Origin: Colwellia sp. RSH04
Lineage (GTDB): Bacteria; Pseudomonadota; Gammaproteobacteria; Enterobacterales; Alteromonadaceae
Reading direction: 5' to 3'
DNA length: 64,000 nt
NCBI RefSeq assembly: GCF_003545765.1
Contig: NZ_QXIO01000001.1
Span: 558,001-622,000 of the forward strand
Of the stretch, positions 39,863 through 49,924 are shown in pieces; within the stretch, counting starts at the first letter, position 1, and every line of letters begins with the position of its first letter. The notes beneath the pieces are model-generated. The model ran no database searches and had not been told where the DNA came from. It saw nothing but the letters and a program-made list of their open reading frames with translations. Both the position numbers and the translations under genes were made by a program.

Positions 39863-40137
39863 ATGATTAAAAAATCCAATGGTTTAACTAATTTTGCTTT
39901 TAGACCGTGCGACGATTCAACCGTCTCGCCTCGGGCAAAACGATAGGCAGATTCCACGCCTAAGTTATTACCAAAAGCCCCCGCATCCAGTGAAACATTT
40001 GTATGTACGTGAGTATCACCAAAAAATACAGCCTTAGGAAAGTCACTATCTGCATGTGGGGAATAGTTCTTTTGCACTGATGAATCAGCACTAAATGCAC
40101 TATTCGCTGGTATAAGTGCTGTGATAGCTGAGAACAA
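39863..40137 (-). pseudogene. Truncated DUF3604 protein (N-terminal remnant)
   Basis: About 90 residues of a DUF3604 protein: DFPKAVFFGDTHVHTNVSLDAGAFGNNLG is the typical metal-binding N-terminus (GDTHVHT), and PLDFLII is the last family sequence before the IS end at 39862. The remaining several hundred residues are absent from the window. The 5' end is also damaged. The frame has only a TTG at 40137, while AAGG-ATAAAAAATAAT upstream looks like a former ATG start in another frame. The gene belonged to the sulfatase/DUF1254 operon. Confidence 0.8.
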
Positions 40138-40353
40138 TATTATTTTTTATCCTTAAAAATTTAGGCCGTCAATAATATTTACAATAATCAACATTATTCT
40201 TCGCAAAGTACTCCTAAACTAGAAAAATATACTCATCAATAGATTTAACGTCGATGATAAATGATATAAAACGAATAACTCGACAGCTTTTTCTCAACAA
40301 CCTGCCAAGTTATTCGTCGCACTTTATTTTAAAAACAAAGCTACGCTATTTAT

Positions 40354-42797
40354 TTAGTCGATATATTTAATATCCACTTTTTCTATTTTCCCATTGAATT
40401 TAAACGGTGCGCGGTCAAGGTAATCCAGTGCAACTGGCGAAGCTAGGTCCATACCAATATCAAACGTTTCTGAAGCAGTAAATATTGCAGGAACTGAACG
40501 TTCTACACGTCCTTGCCCAACTTCTTTACCATTAACTTTCAACGTGATCGTTGCAGGCGCTAAACGCTCTTTCGCATCGTATTTTGTTTCTATTTCTATT
40601 TTAACTTTCCCTGTATCAATAGCTGACTTAGAGGTGATTTTGTATCGGTTCATTGTCATCGCATTGTATTCTGCTTTTAAGAAGCCTTTGTCCATGTAAA
40701 CAGTGAAGCCCGCTGAAATTCCACCTACAGCAAAGAGCACGCCTTCTGCACCTTTATCGATTTCAGCATCAATCACGGCAATAGTTGAACGTCCACTGAC
40801 AAACTTAGGTGCTAACCCCTCAGGAATACGTGTTTGACCTTGAAAAAACTCCCACTGCGTTAACGTTGACGTTGGCATTTGACTCGCATTATAAAACGCC
40901 GTATAAAGCCCAGCACCAATAGGAAGTACAAGATTGTCAGCCGCTTCTTTAGTAAATAGTGCTTTTAATTCAGCCAGTTTTTCAGGATTCTGTTTCGCGA
41001 GATCATTTGATTGTGAATAATCTTCTTCTAAGTTATAGAGTTCCCACACATCAGTCTCTGGTTGCCAATTGATAACGCCAGTGACATCTGTTGACCAAGG
41101 GGCTTTGGGACCAAATGTTCCTGCAAACCATCCCTCATGATAAACACCTCGACTGCCCATCACTTCAAAATACTGAGTAGTCTTCGTTGATTTAGCATCA
41201 GGTTTATCAAAGGTATAAGCCATTGATGTTCCGTCAAGCTGTTGCTGCTCTACTCCATTAACCACTTTAGGCGGTGTAATATCTAAAATATCATAGAGAG
41301 TTGCCGCTATATCATTCACATGATGAAATTGGTTACGCACTTTACCGTCATGTTTAATTTTGTCAGGCCATGAGATAACCAATGGCGTACGTGTTCCGCC
41401 TAAGTGAGCTGCAATAAGTTTGGTACTCTGAAACGGTGATGCTCCAGCATACGCCCAGCCGTGATGATACATCACATCGAGTGTTGGTCCACCCAATGCT
41501 TCTATACCACCATATTCGTTATTAAGCACATCAATCTGTTCTTCAATCGTTGTTGGCATCGCATTTTGTGATAGCAATTCAGATATAGACCCTTCCTGTC
41601 CTTCAGATGATGGACCATTGTCTGAGTTAATATAAATGATTAGGGTGTTTTCTAACTGCCCTTGACGCTCAATTTCATCAACAATTTTCCCGTACTGTAC
41701 ATCGGTATGCTCTAAGAATCCGGCATATATTTCCATTAATCGAGTTTGAAACTCATGCTGAGACTTTGGAATGTCTTCCCATTTTTGTTGGGTTTCAGCG
41801 ATAGGGTTAAGCGTGGCGTTCTGAGGGATCCAACCTAGTGCTTTTTGCTTCTCAAAGGTCATTGTTCTTAATGCTTCCCAACCTTGATCAAACTTTCCGT
41901 CATACTTGTCAGCCCATTCTTTAAAAACATGAAATGGCCCATGAACAGCGCCAGGAGCGAAGTAAACAAGGAAAGGTTTTTCAGGAGCCAGTGTTTTACT
42001 GGTTCTCATCCACTGAATCGCTTTTTCAGCTAAGTCTTCGGTCAGGTGATACGTAGGGTCGTGTGGTACTTGAATGGGGTTAGTATTTTCAAACAATACT
42101 GGTTCGTATTGCGAGGTCTCTCCAGCTAAAAATCCGTAATAGTAATCAAAACCCAATCCCGTTGGATAACGATCGAATGGACCTAATTTGGTAATATCGG
42201 TAACGGGTGTGTTGTGCCATTTACCAAAGGCAGAGGTATTGTATCCGTACTCATTCAGAACTGTCGCGAAAGTTGCGGTAGATTTGGGAATTTTGCCTAC
42301 ATAACCGTCCCAATCTGAAGCAAATTCAGCAATTTGTCCTGCGCCAACGCGATGATGGTTACGTCCAGTTAATAAAGATGCTCTGGTAGGTGAACACATT
42401 GCTGTGGTGTGAAAAGAGTTATAGGTAATACCTGTGTTGGCTAAACGATCCAATGTCGGCATATGAACTGGACCACCAAAGGTCTCAGGATTTGAAAATC
42501 CCGCATCATCCGTCATGAAGATGATTATATTTGGGGCATCTTTTGGCAGGTGCTTGGTATCGCTGCGCCATTGATGTTTTGAATCAGCAAGGGTATTACC
42601 AACAGTACTTGCTGACTTTGGCTCAGGGAACGGTAACGTTTGGCCAACTACATTACTGTGTATTGTTTGAGCTTCTTGTTGAGTTACTTTTTTGTAACTT
42701 GTTCAGTTTTTGGTGCTTTTGCAGGTTCACAAGCAGAAACTAAAACACTTATTAATGGTATGCCAATCAAGGTGCTAATATTCTTAAATTTTTTCAT
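40354..42797 (-). pseudogene. Arylsulfatase lipoprotein with N-terminal frameshift
   Basis: Sulfatase-family hydrolase. The catalytic signature CSPTR (in AMCSPTRASLLTGRN) carries the Cys that is converted to formylglycine, and TDDAG near the start binds the metal; total about 810 residues. The open frame covers only 42516-40354. The true N-terminus is at ATG 42797: MKKFKNISTLIGIPLISVLVSAC, a lipoprotein signal. It runs into a stop right after a six-A tract (42688-42693). One extra A would read KKVTQQEAQT... straight into FMTDDAGFSNP. The gene is therefore either recently inactivated, phase-variable by slippage, or mis-sequenced. It would hydrolyse sulfate esters and needs a formylglycine-generating maturase. 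Its C-terminal domain is duplicated in the fragment at 44933-45347. Confidence 0.85.
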
Positions 42798-42934
42798 TAG
42801 TATAATTCCATGTATTTAATATATTTGATTAATTTTTCTAAGCTTTAACTTTATGCTATTAACATTTTAACAAGAGATCGATATTTCAAACCTCTAACGC
42901 CTATCTAAACTTTTATTGTTCAGTGTTTGCGTTA

Positions 42935-43339
42935 CTAAAAACGATAGCGAACACCAATAGCAAGATCAGCACTCAACTTAACATCACTCCTTGAACCATG
43001 ATCAAAATCTAATTCAGGTTGAACTTGAAAGTAGCCATCCCATTTATCATCAAAGTTCAGGTTTATACCTAATGGAAGACGAATACCAGCGCCATGATCC
43101 CAACCAAGAAAAGCTCCTCCGGCTACATACCAATTAAAAGGAGTTTCTTCACTAAACGAGCCTCTTTTAAAAATGTAATCGCCAGAGATACCATCATTAC
43201 CGATAAAAGCGTTAATATTGTCAAACTGGGCAGTTACACCGAACCCTTGATCAAAACCAAGACCTACTTTTACTGCAGCACCGGCCGTATTTGATACAAA
43301 TAAACTAAATGTCATTATTAATAATATATATTTTTTCAT
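42935..43339 (-). CDS. Small outer-membrane beta-barrel protein
   Basis: 134 residues with a clear signal peptide (MKKYILLIMTFSLFVSNTAGA). The mature part has alternating hydrophobic strands rich in Gly and aromatics and ends in GVRYRF, the usual C-terminal Phe of barrels. The family is not recognised. It is encoded between the frameshifted sulfatase and a DUF1254 lipoprotein on the same strand. Role unknown; an eight-stranded barrel is plausible from the length. Confidence 0.65.
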   Translation of the reverse strand: MKKYILLIMTFSLFVSNTAGAAVKVGLGFDQGFGVTAQFDNINAFIGNDGISGDYIFKRGSFSEETPFNWYVAGGAFLGWDHGAGIRLPLGINLNFDDKWDGYFQVQPELDFDHGSRSDVKLSADLAIGVRYRF

Positions 43340-43382
43340 GTGTTTTATCTTCCAAATTATTGTTTATATTAATTGATCTATC

Positions 43383-44819
43383 TTATTGAACTTTAATTAT
43401 TTTCGGTGCCACCCATTCTCCTTGAAGTGCTTCTTGTGTAGGTCCATACAGTCTCATCACTGCGTAAAAAGGTCCATCTGGTGCTGGTAACCAGTTTGCT
43501 TCGAGCTCCTTACCCGGTGAATCTTTTTGAACGTAAATAGTTAATGAGCCGTCGTCATTAACAATGAACTGTTCCATCATGGTTGAATTTAACAAATACT
43601 TATTTAAAGGATTATCAATCAACAGCTGTGTTTTTCCGTCGTACATAGTGAGCGACCAGAAAGCGTTTACAGGAGGTAGCTCACCTTTTTTGAATGTTAA
43701 GGTGTATTCACTTTTAGATGCATCTAAAGGTTTACCTTCAGAGTCAACCAAATAGGTCGGATAAGTCGCTTCTGCACCTGAATTACCATAGATACCTAAT
43801 TGGGCGCCAGCTGCTCTCATGATATAAAAATCACTCAAGTTGTAGTTTTCTTTGGCACTATTCATTAAAAATGTTCGGGTCCCAAAAACCTTTGTACTCG
43901 ATAATGGATCTAACGATGCTTTTTGGCCAAACTCTTTTATAGCTAAAAGCCCTGCTTGCGCTCCTTCTTCTAAAGCTTTCTGAATTTCAGGACTAAATGT
44001 TGATAGATCAAACTTGCCCTCTCCACCCAAGCCTATTTTTGCAAATCGCTGAAGAAGCGGTTGTTCTACATCAGGAGTTTTCACTAACGTTAGCATAAAA
44101 TCTAAATATTTAAACGACTGTGCGGTAAACTCTGTGCCATTTTCCCACACAGGCGCATCAAGATTGCTAGCTAACGATGGAGCTTCAGCTCCTAAAAATG
44201 CACTTAACGGCTCTACTTCATAACCATCTTGAATTTCTTTAAGCTTGTCTATATCACTGGTATTGAAAAGTTGTGTGCGATGAATGGCAAAAATCAAGCT
44301 AGTTTCAAATGATATAACTTCGGTTATGCCTTCAGGTAGATCACCTTGCCAATTAGGCCCAGTTAACAAGTAATTGCCTGGAGGATTCTTTTCTACTGAA
44401 CTGATATAGTCGGCATTATGGGTATATAAATCTATCAATTGAACACTATAGTAACGCTCTTCTTCAATTTCAGGAATGGTGAAAACGACGGGTTCAGCTC
44501 TTAAGTCGACCCAAGTCATACAATAAGGCGTATCAGAGTTCGGTGTAATAATAGCCCTATCCTCTGGCGTGTATACACGAGCTTCACACATTAATTGATT
44601 AAAATCACCTTTGTACTCAACGGCTTTTTTATTCAGTGCGTATTCATACATTGTTTTATAGTTAAGTACTAAAGGGAAGCCATAAACATAGGCGTCTTTA
44701 GCTATCTGTTTGGCTTCTTGTGGGGTTAGGGTTGCCTGTTTAGGGGCGTAAGCGTTTTCATTTGAGCAGCCTGATACTGCTATCAAACCTGCTAACACTA
44801 TTACACTTAATTTTTTCAT
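43383..44819 (-). CDS. DUF1254/DUF1214 lipoprotein
   Basis: 478 residues. Lipoprotein signal (MKKLSVIVLAGLIAVSGCSNE, lipid Cys about 18). DUF1254 domain at about 50-190 (VYGFPLVLNYKTMYEYALN; ITPNSDTPYCMTWVDLRAEPVVFTIP; YYSVQLIDLYTHN). DUF1214 domain at about 370-478 (PPVNAFWSLTMYDGKTQLLIDNPLNKY; WLPAPDGPFYAVMRLYGP). Function unknown; such proteins are envelope-located and often occur with sulfatases and DUF3604 proteins in marine bacteria. Good AAGGAG ribosome-binding site. One of three paralogues in this cluster. Confidence 0.9.
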   Translation of the reverse strand: MKKLSVIVLAGLIAVSGCSNENAYAPKQATLTPQEAKQIAKDAYVYGFPLVLNYKTMYEYALNKKAVEYKGDFNQLMCEARVYTPEDRAIITPNSDTPYCMTWVDLRAEPVVFTIPEIEEERYYSVQLIDLYTHNADYISSVEKNPPGNYLLTGPNWQGDLPEGITEVISFETSLIFAIHRTQLFNTSDIDKLKEIQDGYEVEPLSAFLGAEAPSLASNLDAPVWENGTEFTAQSFKYLDFMLTLVKTPDVEQPLLQRFAKIGLGGEGKFDLSTFSPEIQKALEEGAQAGLLAIKEFGQKASLDPLSSTKVFGTRTFLMNSAKENYNLSDFYIMRAAGAQLGIYGNSGAEATYPTYLVDSEGKPLDASKSEYTLTFKKGELPPVNAFWSLTMYDGKTQLLIDNPLNKYLLNSTMMEQFIVNDDGSLTIYVQKDSPGKELEANWLPAPDGPFYAVMRLYGPTQEALQGEWVAPKIIKVQ

Positions 44820-44932
44820 TATATCTCCTTTTACTGTTCAATAAAGTTGTTTTCGATAAACCTCGACAAGTGGCTAAAAATGTCATTGTCAGCCACTTAG
44901 TCAACCGTTTATCTGGTGTTTATAAGCCACGG

Positions 44933-45347
44933 CTAATCAATATACTTAATATGTACCTTTTCGATTTTTCCGCTAAATTCAAAGGGGACTCTATCCCAGT
45001 AATCCAGTGAAACCGGTGAGTTTAAATCCATACCTATATCAAAAGTTTCAGACGCAGTGAAGATTGAAGGCACCGATCGTTCTACCCGTCCCTGACCAAC
45101 TTCTTTACCATTTGCTTTTAAAGTAATGGTCGCAGGTGCCATACGTTCCTTGGCATCATATTTTGTGACTATTTCTATTTTTACCTTACCGGTTGGAATG
45201 GCTGATTTAGAGCTAATCTTATAACGATTCAAGGTCATGGCATTATATTCAGCTTTAAAGAAGCCTTTATCCCTTTGAATTACAAGCAACAAATACTAGA
45301 ACTGATAACCCTTTAGCAGTAATTGTACCTATTGCTTGTTTCAGCAT
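44933..45347 (-). pseudogene. Internally deleted second sulfatase
   Basis: The last 110 residues are nearly identical to the C-terminus of the sulfatase at 40354 (DKGFFKAEYNAMT..., TASETFDIGMDL, KIEKVHIKYID). Directly upstream, a lipoprotein signal with a good AAAAGGAAAG site starts at ATG 45347 (MLKQAIGTITAKGLSVLVFVAC) and runs out of frame at the join (about 45265-45272). The gene therefore kept its first 25 codons and its C-terminal domain and lost the whole catalytic middle, roughly 2 kb, in one deletion. Confidence 0.85.
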
Positions 45348-45356
45348 ACTTTCCTT

Positions 45357-46796
45357 TTATTTATGCACAGCTGGTGGAACCCAACGACCATTCAGTGCCT
45401 GAGGTTTGGGAGCATAAAGTCTCATAGTAACGCCAAGCTCCCCTTTGTCTGGAGAGGGTAGCCAATTAGATTCTTTATCTTTACCTGGTGATTTTGCCTG
45501 GATGTATATATCCAGTGAACCATCCTTGTTGTAAACGAGCTCATCTCGGTCTCCAATAGCAAAGCGGTTAAGTTCGTTGGCAACTTGAAAGCCTTCGTGG
45601 TCGTACATTGTAATCGACCAGAATGCATCTACCGGTGGAATTTCATCTTTCTTAAAGTGTATTTTATAGTTGTTTGTTCCTACCAACTTTTCCCCGTCTG
45701 CATCAGCTAAAAGAAGAGGGTAAATTCCATCTTCTGGCGGGATAGCCCCCAGACCAACTAGCGTTACAATGGCTCTCTTCATGTATTCATTACCGTATAC
45801 ACCCATTGTGGAGGTATTCATCTGCCAACCATTAGCAATATTTGCCATTGAAGGTAGAGTTTCTTTCATCAATTGCAACCCATCAGTGATAGAGTTCTCA
45901 AGAGCTGCTTTAACGACAGGAGATGCGTTGTCGTAATCAAAACTCTTTCCCGCTTCGATGCCGATACGCTTCATTCTGGCAAGAATGGAGAAGTCTGTAG
46001 AGTGCGGTGAGTATTTTTTCATTAACTCAGCACCGTAATTAAAGTAGTTTTTGGCGTCCATAGCCATCATTTGATCAAATGGAGTTGTTTTCATATCGAC
46101 AGTTGGATCAACTTTGAATGCTTTAGGTGCTACTTTTTTACCCCATTGGGAAAGAGGCGTGATTTTGAACCCTTCTTGAAGACCATTCACAAATGAATAA
46201 TCTTTTGGACCATTTGTTTGAATACGATTGATGATCCACATCATGGAAGTAGGTGCTTCGATAGCCTCGATGCCCTTAGGTAATTTTCCTTTGAAGCCTT
46301 TAGGTACTAGAGCAATATTTTTTGCTTTTGTACCCGAGGTTCTTTTTCCAGCCGCTACAAACACATCTGTCCACATATCCATGATAGGCAGTATATAATG
46401 ACGACCTTGGGTATCCGGCATTGAGATAATCATAGACTCTTTAGAAATATCAACCCATGCACCGGAGTAAAGCGTATCAAAGTTTGGACGAACGACCTCA
46501 CGATATTCCGCTTCAGGGAATGCTCTATTGTGATCAAATTGGTTTATTCTACCCTCTGGTGTATTTGTAAGGCTGCGGCGGGTAATATCCATTGTAAGCA
46601 AGGGGTGTAAATAAACATAAGCTTCTATGGCGATTTTGTTTGCTTCTTCTTGGTTGATCTCTGCAGCAGGTTGTGCAACTTCTGTTGCAACTTTAGCATT
46701 GACAGTTACTTTTTGAGTAGTTGTTTTATGTTCTTCTCCGCACCCTGATAAAATGACCATCAAAGTGGTTAATACCATTAAATATAATTTTTTCAT
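45357..46796 (-). CDS. DUF1254/DUF1214 lipoprotein
   Basis: About 479 residues from the ATG at 46796, which starts a proper lipoprotein signal (MKKLYLMVLTTLMVILSGCGEE); the frame extends nine codons further. DUF1254 features: AYVYLHPLLTMDITRRSLTN, VRPNFDTLYSGAWVDISKESMIISMPDTQGRHYILPIMDMWTDV. DUF1214 features: PPVDAFWSITMYDHEGFQVANELNRFAIGDRD and NWLPSPDKGELGVTMRLYAP. It ends 9 bp before the remnant sulfatase gene, in the same operon. Function unknown. Confidence 0.9.
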   Translation of the reverse strand: MKKLYLMVLTTLMVILSGCGEEHKTTTQKVTVNAKVATEVAQPAAEINQEEANKIAIEAYVYLHPLLTMDITRRSLTNTPEGRINQFDHNRAFPEAEYREVVRPNFDTLYSGAWVDISKESMIISMPDTQGRHYILPIMDMWTDVFVAAGKRTSGTKAKNIALVPKGFKGKLPKGIEAIEAPTSMMWIINRIQTNGPKDYSFVNGLQEGFKITPLSQWGKKVAPKAFKVDPTVDMKTTPFDQMMAMDAKNYFNYGAELMKKYSPHSTDFSILARMKRIGIEAGKSFDYDNASPVVKAALENSITDGLQLMKETLPSMANIANGWQMNTSTMGVYGNEYMKRAIVTLVGLGAIPPEDGIYPLLLADADGEKLVGTNNYKIHFKKDEIPPVDAFWSITMYDHEGFQVANELNRFAIGDRDELVYNKDGSLDIYIQAKSPGKDKESNWLPSPDKGELGVTMRLYAPKPQALNGRWVPPAVHK

Positions 46797-46986
46797 TTGA
46801 TTGTTATCTTGTTTTAACAACAAAATTTTCCTTTTTTGTTAATTTGTATCATTTATTTAACTCTCGTTATCTTCTGTTATGCCCATAAAAGGTAAAGGCT
46901 TTCTGATTTTCACTTGTAGAATCTGGCTTATCGAGAAAACCTTCCATCGTGTATTCCGACAATTAATCTATAACAAAAAATGGGCT

Positions 46987-48045
46987 TTATTTTACCTTGA
47001 TTGGTGTTGGCAGCTTGAATGAATCTAATTGGTCGAGTTTAGGTTCATAGACACGCATGATAAAGTTCCAACCTTTAGTAATAGGTAGGTTATTCTTAGC
47101 ATCTTTACCACATTCACCAAAGTTAACATCAAAGCTGCCGTCTTTATTAAAGCTGATATTGTTTTTGTTCAAAATGGCCCTTTTATCAAACATCCAGCCC
47201 TCAGAGTCATACATAGTAAGTGAGAAAAACCCAGGCTCATTAAATGGTGGTACTTTATAATTTGCCTTATAACAGCCTTTGCCATCACTACCTTCAGGCA
47301 CGTACCCGATGTATCTAGCATTAGTATCAGGTAGTAACCCCCACCCTACAGCTGTACCTAGTAAGTGCAAATGGTCATCAACAGTACCACGATTTCCTTG
47401 CATATTATTAAGCGAACCTAAGGCTAAAGCTTCATTTGCAAGCTTAACTCTCAGCTTCTCCAATTGCTCCATGTCATAATGAGGTTGTTTAAAGACTTTA
47501 TCGCCTTTAACGTCTAGCTTGATTTTTTCTTGTAAGGCTACGACTTTCTTTATGTCCTCGGGATCATTCATGTTAATCTCGGTGCGAATACTGACACTCA
47601 CAAAATCACTATCTGTATCACTTTTTAGCTCGTACGTACCAGCGCCAATAAACACATCATTAACATAATGATCGTTTTGTGTGATCTGTGCTGACATGTA
47701 TCGGCCATCTGTTTCAGGCAAAGTGATCGTTGCACCTTTTGATACATCGACAATAGCACCACTATAAACAGTATCTTGATTCATCCGGACAACTACTTGT
47801 TTGTTCAAATCAAATTCTTTTACAGGTAGGTGGATTAACTTATTTGCCCCACCTAGTTTAACGGTACCACCAAAAGCAAAATCTGATTCTGCTACTTTAT
47901 AGTTTTGAAGTGTTACAGGGGTTTTATCCGTTGTATTAGCCACAGAAGATTCCTTTTCTACTGAAGCGCAACCATAGGTAAGTATACTACTAGCGATTAA
48001 TCCACTTATGATAGTTAAGTTTTTTCTCTTATTCTGAGTATTCAT
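46987..48045 (-). CDS. Short DUF1254/DUF1214 lipoprotein
   Basis: 352 residues. The lipoprotein signal ends in LTYGCAS. It carries a compact DUF1254 part (VVVRMNQDTVYSGAIVDVSKGATITLPETDGRYMSAQITQNDHYVNDV) and a C-terminal DUF1214 part (PPFNEPGFFSLTMYDSEGWMFDKRAILN; WNFIMRVYEP). It is shorter than its two paralogues because the N-terminal segment before the domain and the mid-region are reduced. AAGGATTT ribosome-binding site. Function unknown. Confidence 0.85.
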   Translation of the reverse strand: MNTQNKRKNLTIISGLIASSILTYGCASVEKESSVANTTDKTPVTLQNYKVAESDFAFGGTVKLGGANKLIHLPVKEFDLNKQVVVRMNQDTVYSGAIVDVSKGATITLPETDGRYMSAQITQNDHYVNDVFIGAGTYELKSDTDSDFVSVSIRTEINMNDPEDIKKVVALQEKIKLDVKGDKVFKQPHYDMEQLEKLRVKLANEALALGSLNNMQGNRGTVDDHLHLLGTAVGWGLLPDTNARYIGYVPEGSDGKGCYKANYKVPPFNEPGFFSLTMYDSEGWMFDKRAILNKNNISFNKDGSFDVNFGECGKDAKNNLPITKGWNFIMRVYEPKLDQLDSFKLPTPIKVK

Positions 48046-48135
48046 ATCTAAATCCTTATTTTCTTATTTTTACAATCGTTTTTTACTAATATTATGTTTA
48101 TTGACCTTCTCTTTATTACTGTCTTGGCTCAAGCA

Positions 48136-48927
48136 TCAAAATTGGTAATTGTATTCTATACGTTGGTCACCATCGCTAAAGTCAGTGTGTTGTGACCAGT
48201 TAGCAAAATAACGAATATTTGAGCGAGGGTTTATTTGATATGACACAATAAATTCATGCATAAGTACACTGCTGTGATTTTCAAAACCGTGATCTTTAAA
48301 AAGAGTAGAGCCTGATAAAGAGGTATTCCAAATTGGATTATAGTTCAACCATATTTGGTCTGTAACAGTGAATTTACCATACAAGCCAACTGTGGCAAAT
48401 GTTCCAGGAAATGAATAACCACTGGCTATCGAACCATCATCTTGAAGTGTATTATTAGCCACAGCAACACCGATACCCGCAAGTGGGTATAAATTAAATC
48501 GTCCCATTTGGGGAAGAGCTTGAAGTAAGCTATAACTTAACGTGCCTGATTCACTATTAAAATCATAGCTTAGATCTATTTGTGCACCAAGTCCCGTGTT
48601 TGGATTAACAGTAAGATTACGTACTCTAATCGAATCAATAGAATTATTGGCATTATCTTCCCATCCTAAGGTATCTCCATAAATACCTTTAAGCTCAAAA
48701 AGATTCATGCCAAGTTTGTCATCAACTCCTGTGTCATAGCTTTTTGCAACTTTGAGATTAATGCCTTTATTGGTGATACCAGCACCTGCCATGGTAAATA
48801 CGGCAAGTGGATCGGACATATCGGCTAATCCATCCTCTGAAGTAGTTGCATCTTCAGCAATCGCTGATGCACTTATAAGTAGTGTTAATGAAGCGATTTT
48901 AGTGACTAAGCTTGTTGTTCTATTCAT
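48136..48927 (-). CDS. Outer-membrane barrel-like exported protein
   Basis: 263 residues with a signal peptide (1-24, ending AIA). The remainder is a series of amphipathic beta strands with Gly/Asn turns ending in RIEYNYQF, which fits an outer-membrane barrel. The family is not recognised with certainty. It lies in the same-strand run with DUF1254 lipoproteins and other barrels, about 90 bp before the short DUF1254 gene. Confidence 0.7.
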   Translation of the reverse strand: MNRTTSLVTKIASLTLLISASAIAEDATTSEDGLADMSDPLAVFTMAGAGITNKGINLKVAKSYDTGVDDKLGMNLFELKGIYGDTLGWEDNANNSIDSIRVRNLTVNPNTGLGAQIDLSYDFNSESGTLSYSLLQALPQMGRFNLYPLAGIGVAVANNTLQDDGSIASGYSFPGTFATVGLYGKFTVTDQIWLNYNPIWNTSLSGSTLFKDHGFENHSSVLMHEFIVSYQINPRSNIRYFANWSQHTDFSDGDQRIEYNYQF

Positions 48928-48987
48928 TGCTTTATATCCTTGTATTTATAATTTGACTAAAAGTTAGCCGTTTTACATAGTTTAAAA

Positions 48988-49884
48988 TTAAGTACCGTAA
49001 TATGTTATTAAACTCAATGCGATACCGTATTCTCTTCTAAAATCTTGAAACTGATTAAACTCAACAAATGGTTCGACTTCCAAATATAACCATGATTTAT
49101 ATATTAAATTTCGATACCTCAGCGAAAAGTAATAGGTTTCATTAGAAATATTTTCTTTGTTATTGCTTTTATTATATTGAGCACCACTGACCAATAATTG
49201 ATCTTTATCTGGCTTGAAAACATGAAATAAACCTACCTTTCTTCTCGATCTCGCCTCACTCTCAAGTTTTTGCCAACTTGCGGAGAATGAAATCGTGCTG
49301 CCTTCTAAATAATAGGCAAGAGCGCCCTTTAAACCAGGTCCCCAACCATCTTTATAGAAGTAATCAATGCGCGGAAGAAACTCAAACTTAAGCTTTTCAT
49401 ATCTCCAATTAAGATTCGCTTCAGTTCTTACGTATAACTGTTTACGACTAACACCTATTCTGGTTTTTATATTGTAATTATTATTAAATTCTTTTATATA
49501 TTGTGCGGCTAAATTCACACTCTCTTTGCTTTCTTTAAAAGGGTCTGACTCATAATCAAGTAGAAGTTCATCTTCATTATAGTTATCAATAATTAAAGCA
49601 AGTTTGTCATTTACATTAGGTAAATTAAAAGCAATTTTAAGTTTTGCATCCACCTCACTTAAATCTGCTGTGCGTGGTAGCCAACCTAATTGTAAATATC
49701 CTTTGGCAGAAGCTCCGCCATTAGTAGTGCCTTCAATATCGTCTAACCAAGAAGCTGTATCTTGCATCATGTTATTCAGTTTACTTTGAAACAGATCAGC
49801 TCTTGGTCGTTCAATTTCTACTTGCTCATTTGCTTGAGTATGCAGAGAGTAAAATAATATAAAGAAGTAACCTTTCAACCTCAT
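48988..49884 (-). CDS. Exported barrel-like hypothetical protein
   Basis: About 298 residues from the ATG at 49884 (MRLKGYFFILFYSLHTQA, a signal peptide); the open frame to 49902 begins with TTG and lacks a ribosome site. After a helical segment (ADLFQSKLNNMMQDTASWLDDI) come many amphipathic strands rich in Tyr, Phe and Trp. This suggests an outer-membrane protein, though it ends in YYGT rather than a terminal Phe. Unassigned family. Forty bp downstream of the MipA-like gene on the same strand. Confidence 0.65.
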   Translation of the reverse strand: MRLKGYFFILFYSLHTQANEQVEIERPRADLFQSKLNNMMQDTASWLDDIEGTTNGGASAKGYLQLGWLPRTADLSEVDAKLKIAFNLPNVNDKLALIIDNYNEDELLLDYESDPFKESKESVNLAAQYIKEFNNNYNIKTRIGVSRKQLYVRTEANLNWRYEKLKFEFLPRIDYFYKDGWGPGLKGALAYYLEGSTISFSASWQKLESEARSRRKVGLFHVFKPDKDQLLVSGAQYNKSNNKENISNETYYFSLRYRNLIYKSWLYLEVEPFVEFNQFQDFRREYGIALSLITYYGT

Positions 49885-49924
49885 AAGTAAATTGCTAGCC
49901 AATTGATTAAAATGTTAATTAACT

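Noticed and set aside
40272-40316. Inverted repeat CGAATAACT...AGTTATTCG as a terminator
   Set aside because: The 27-base loop and the missing T run on either strand make termination unlikely; it was not listed as a feature.
42531-42743. 70-codon plus-strand frame near the sulfatase start
   Set aside because: It is antisense to the frameshifted N-terminal part of the sulfatase, which explains the sequence better.
44868-44898. Inverted repeat AAGTGGCT...AGCCACTT after the sulfatase remnant
   Set aside because: The stem is short with a 15-base loop and no T run, so no terminator or operator is claimed.
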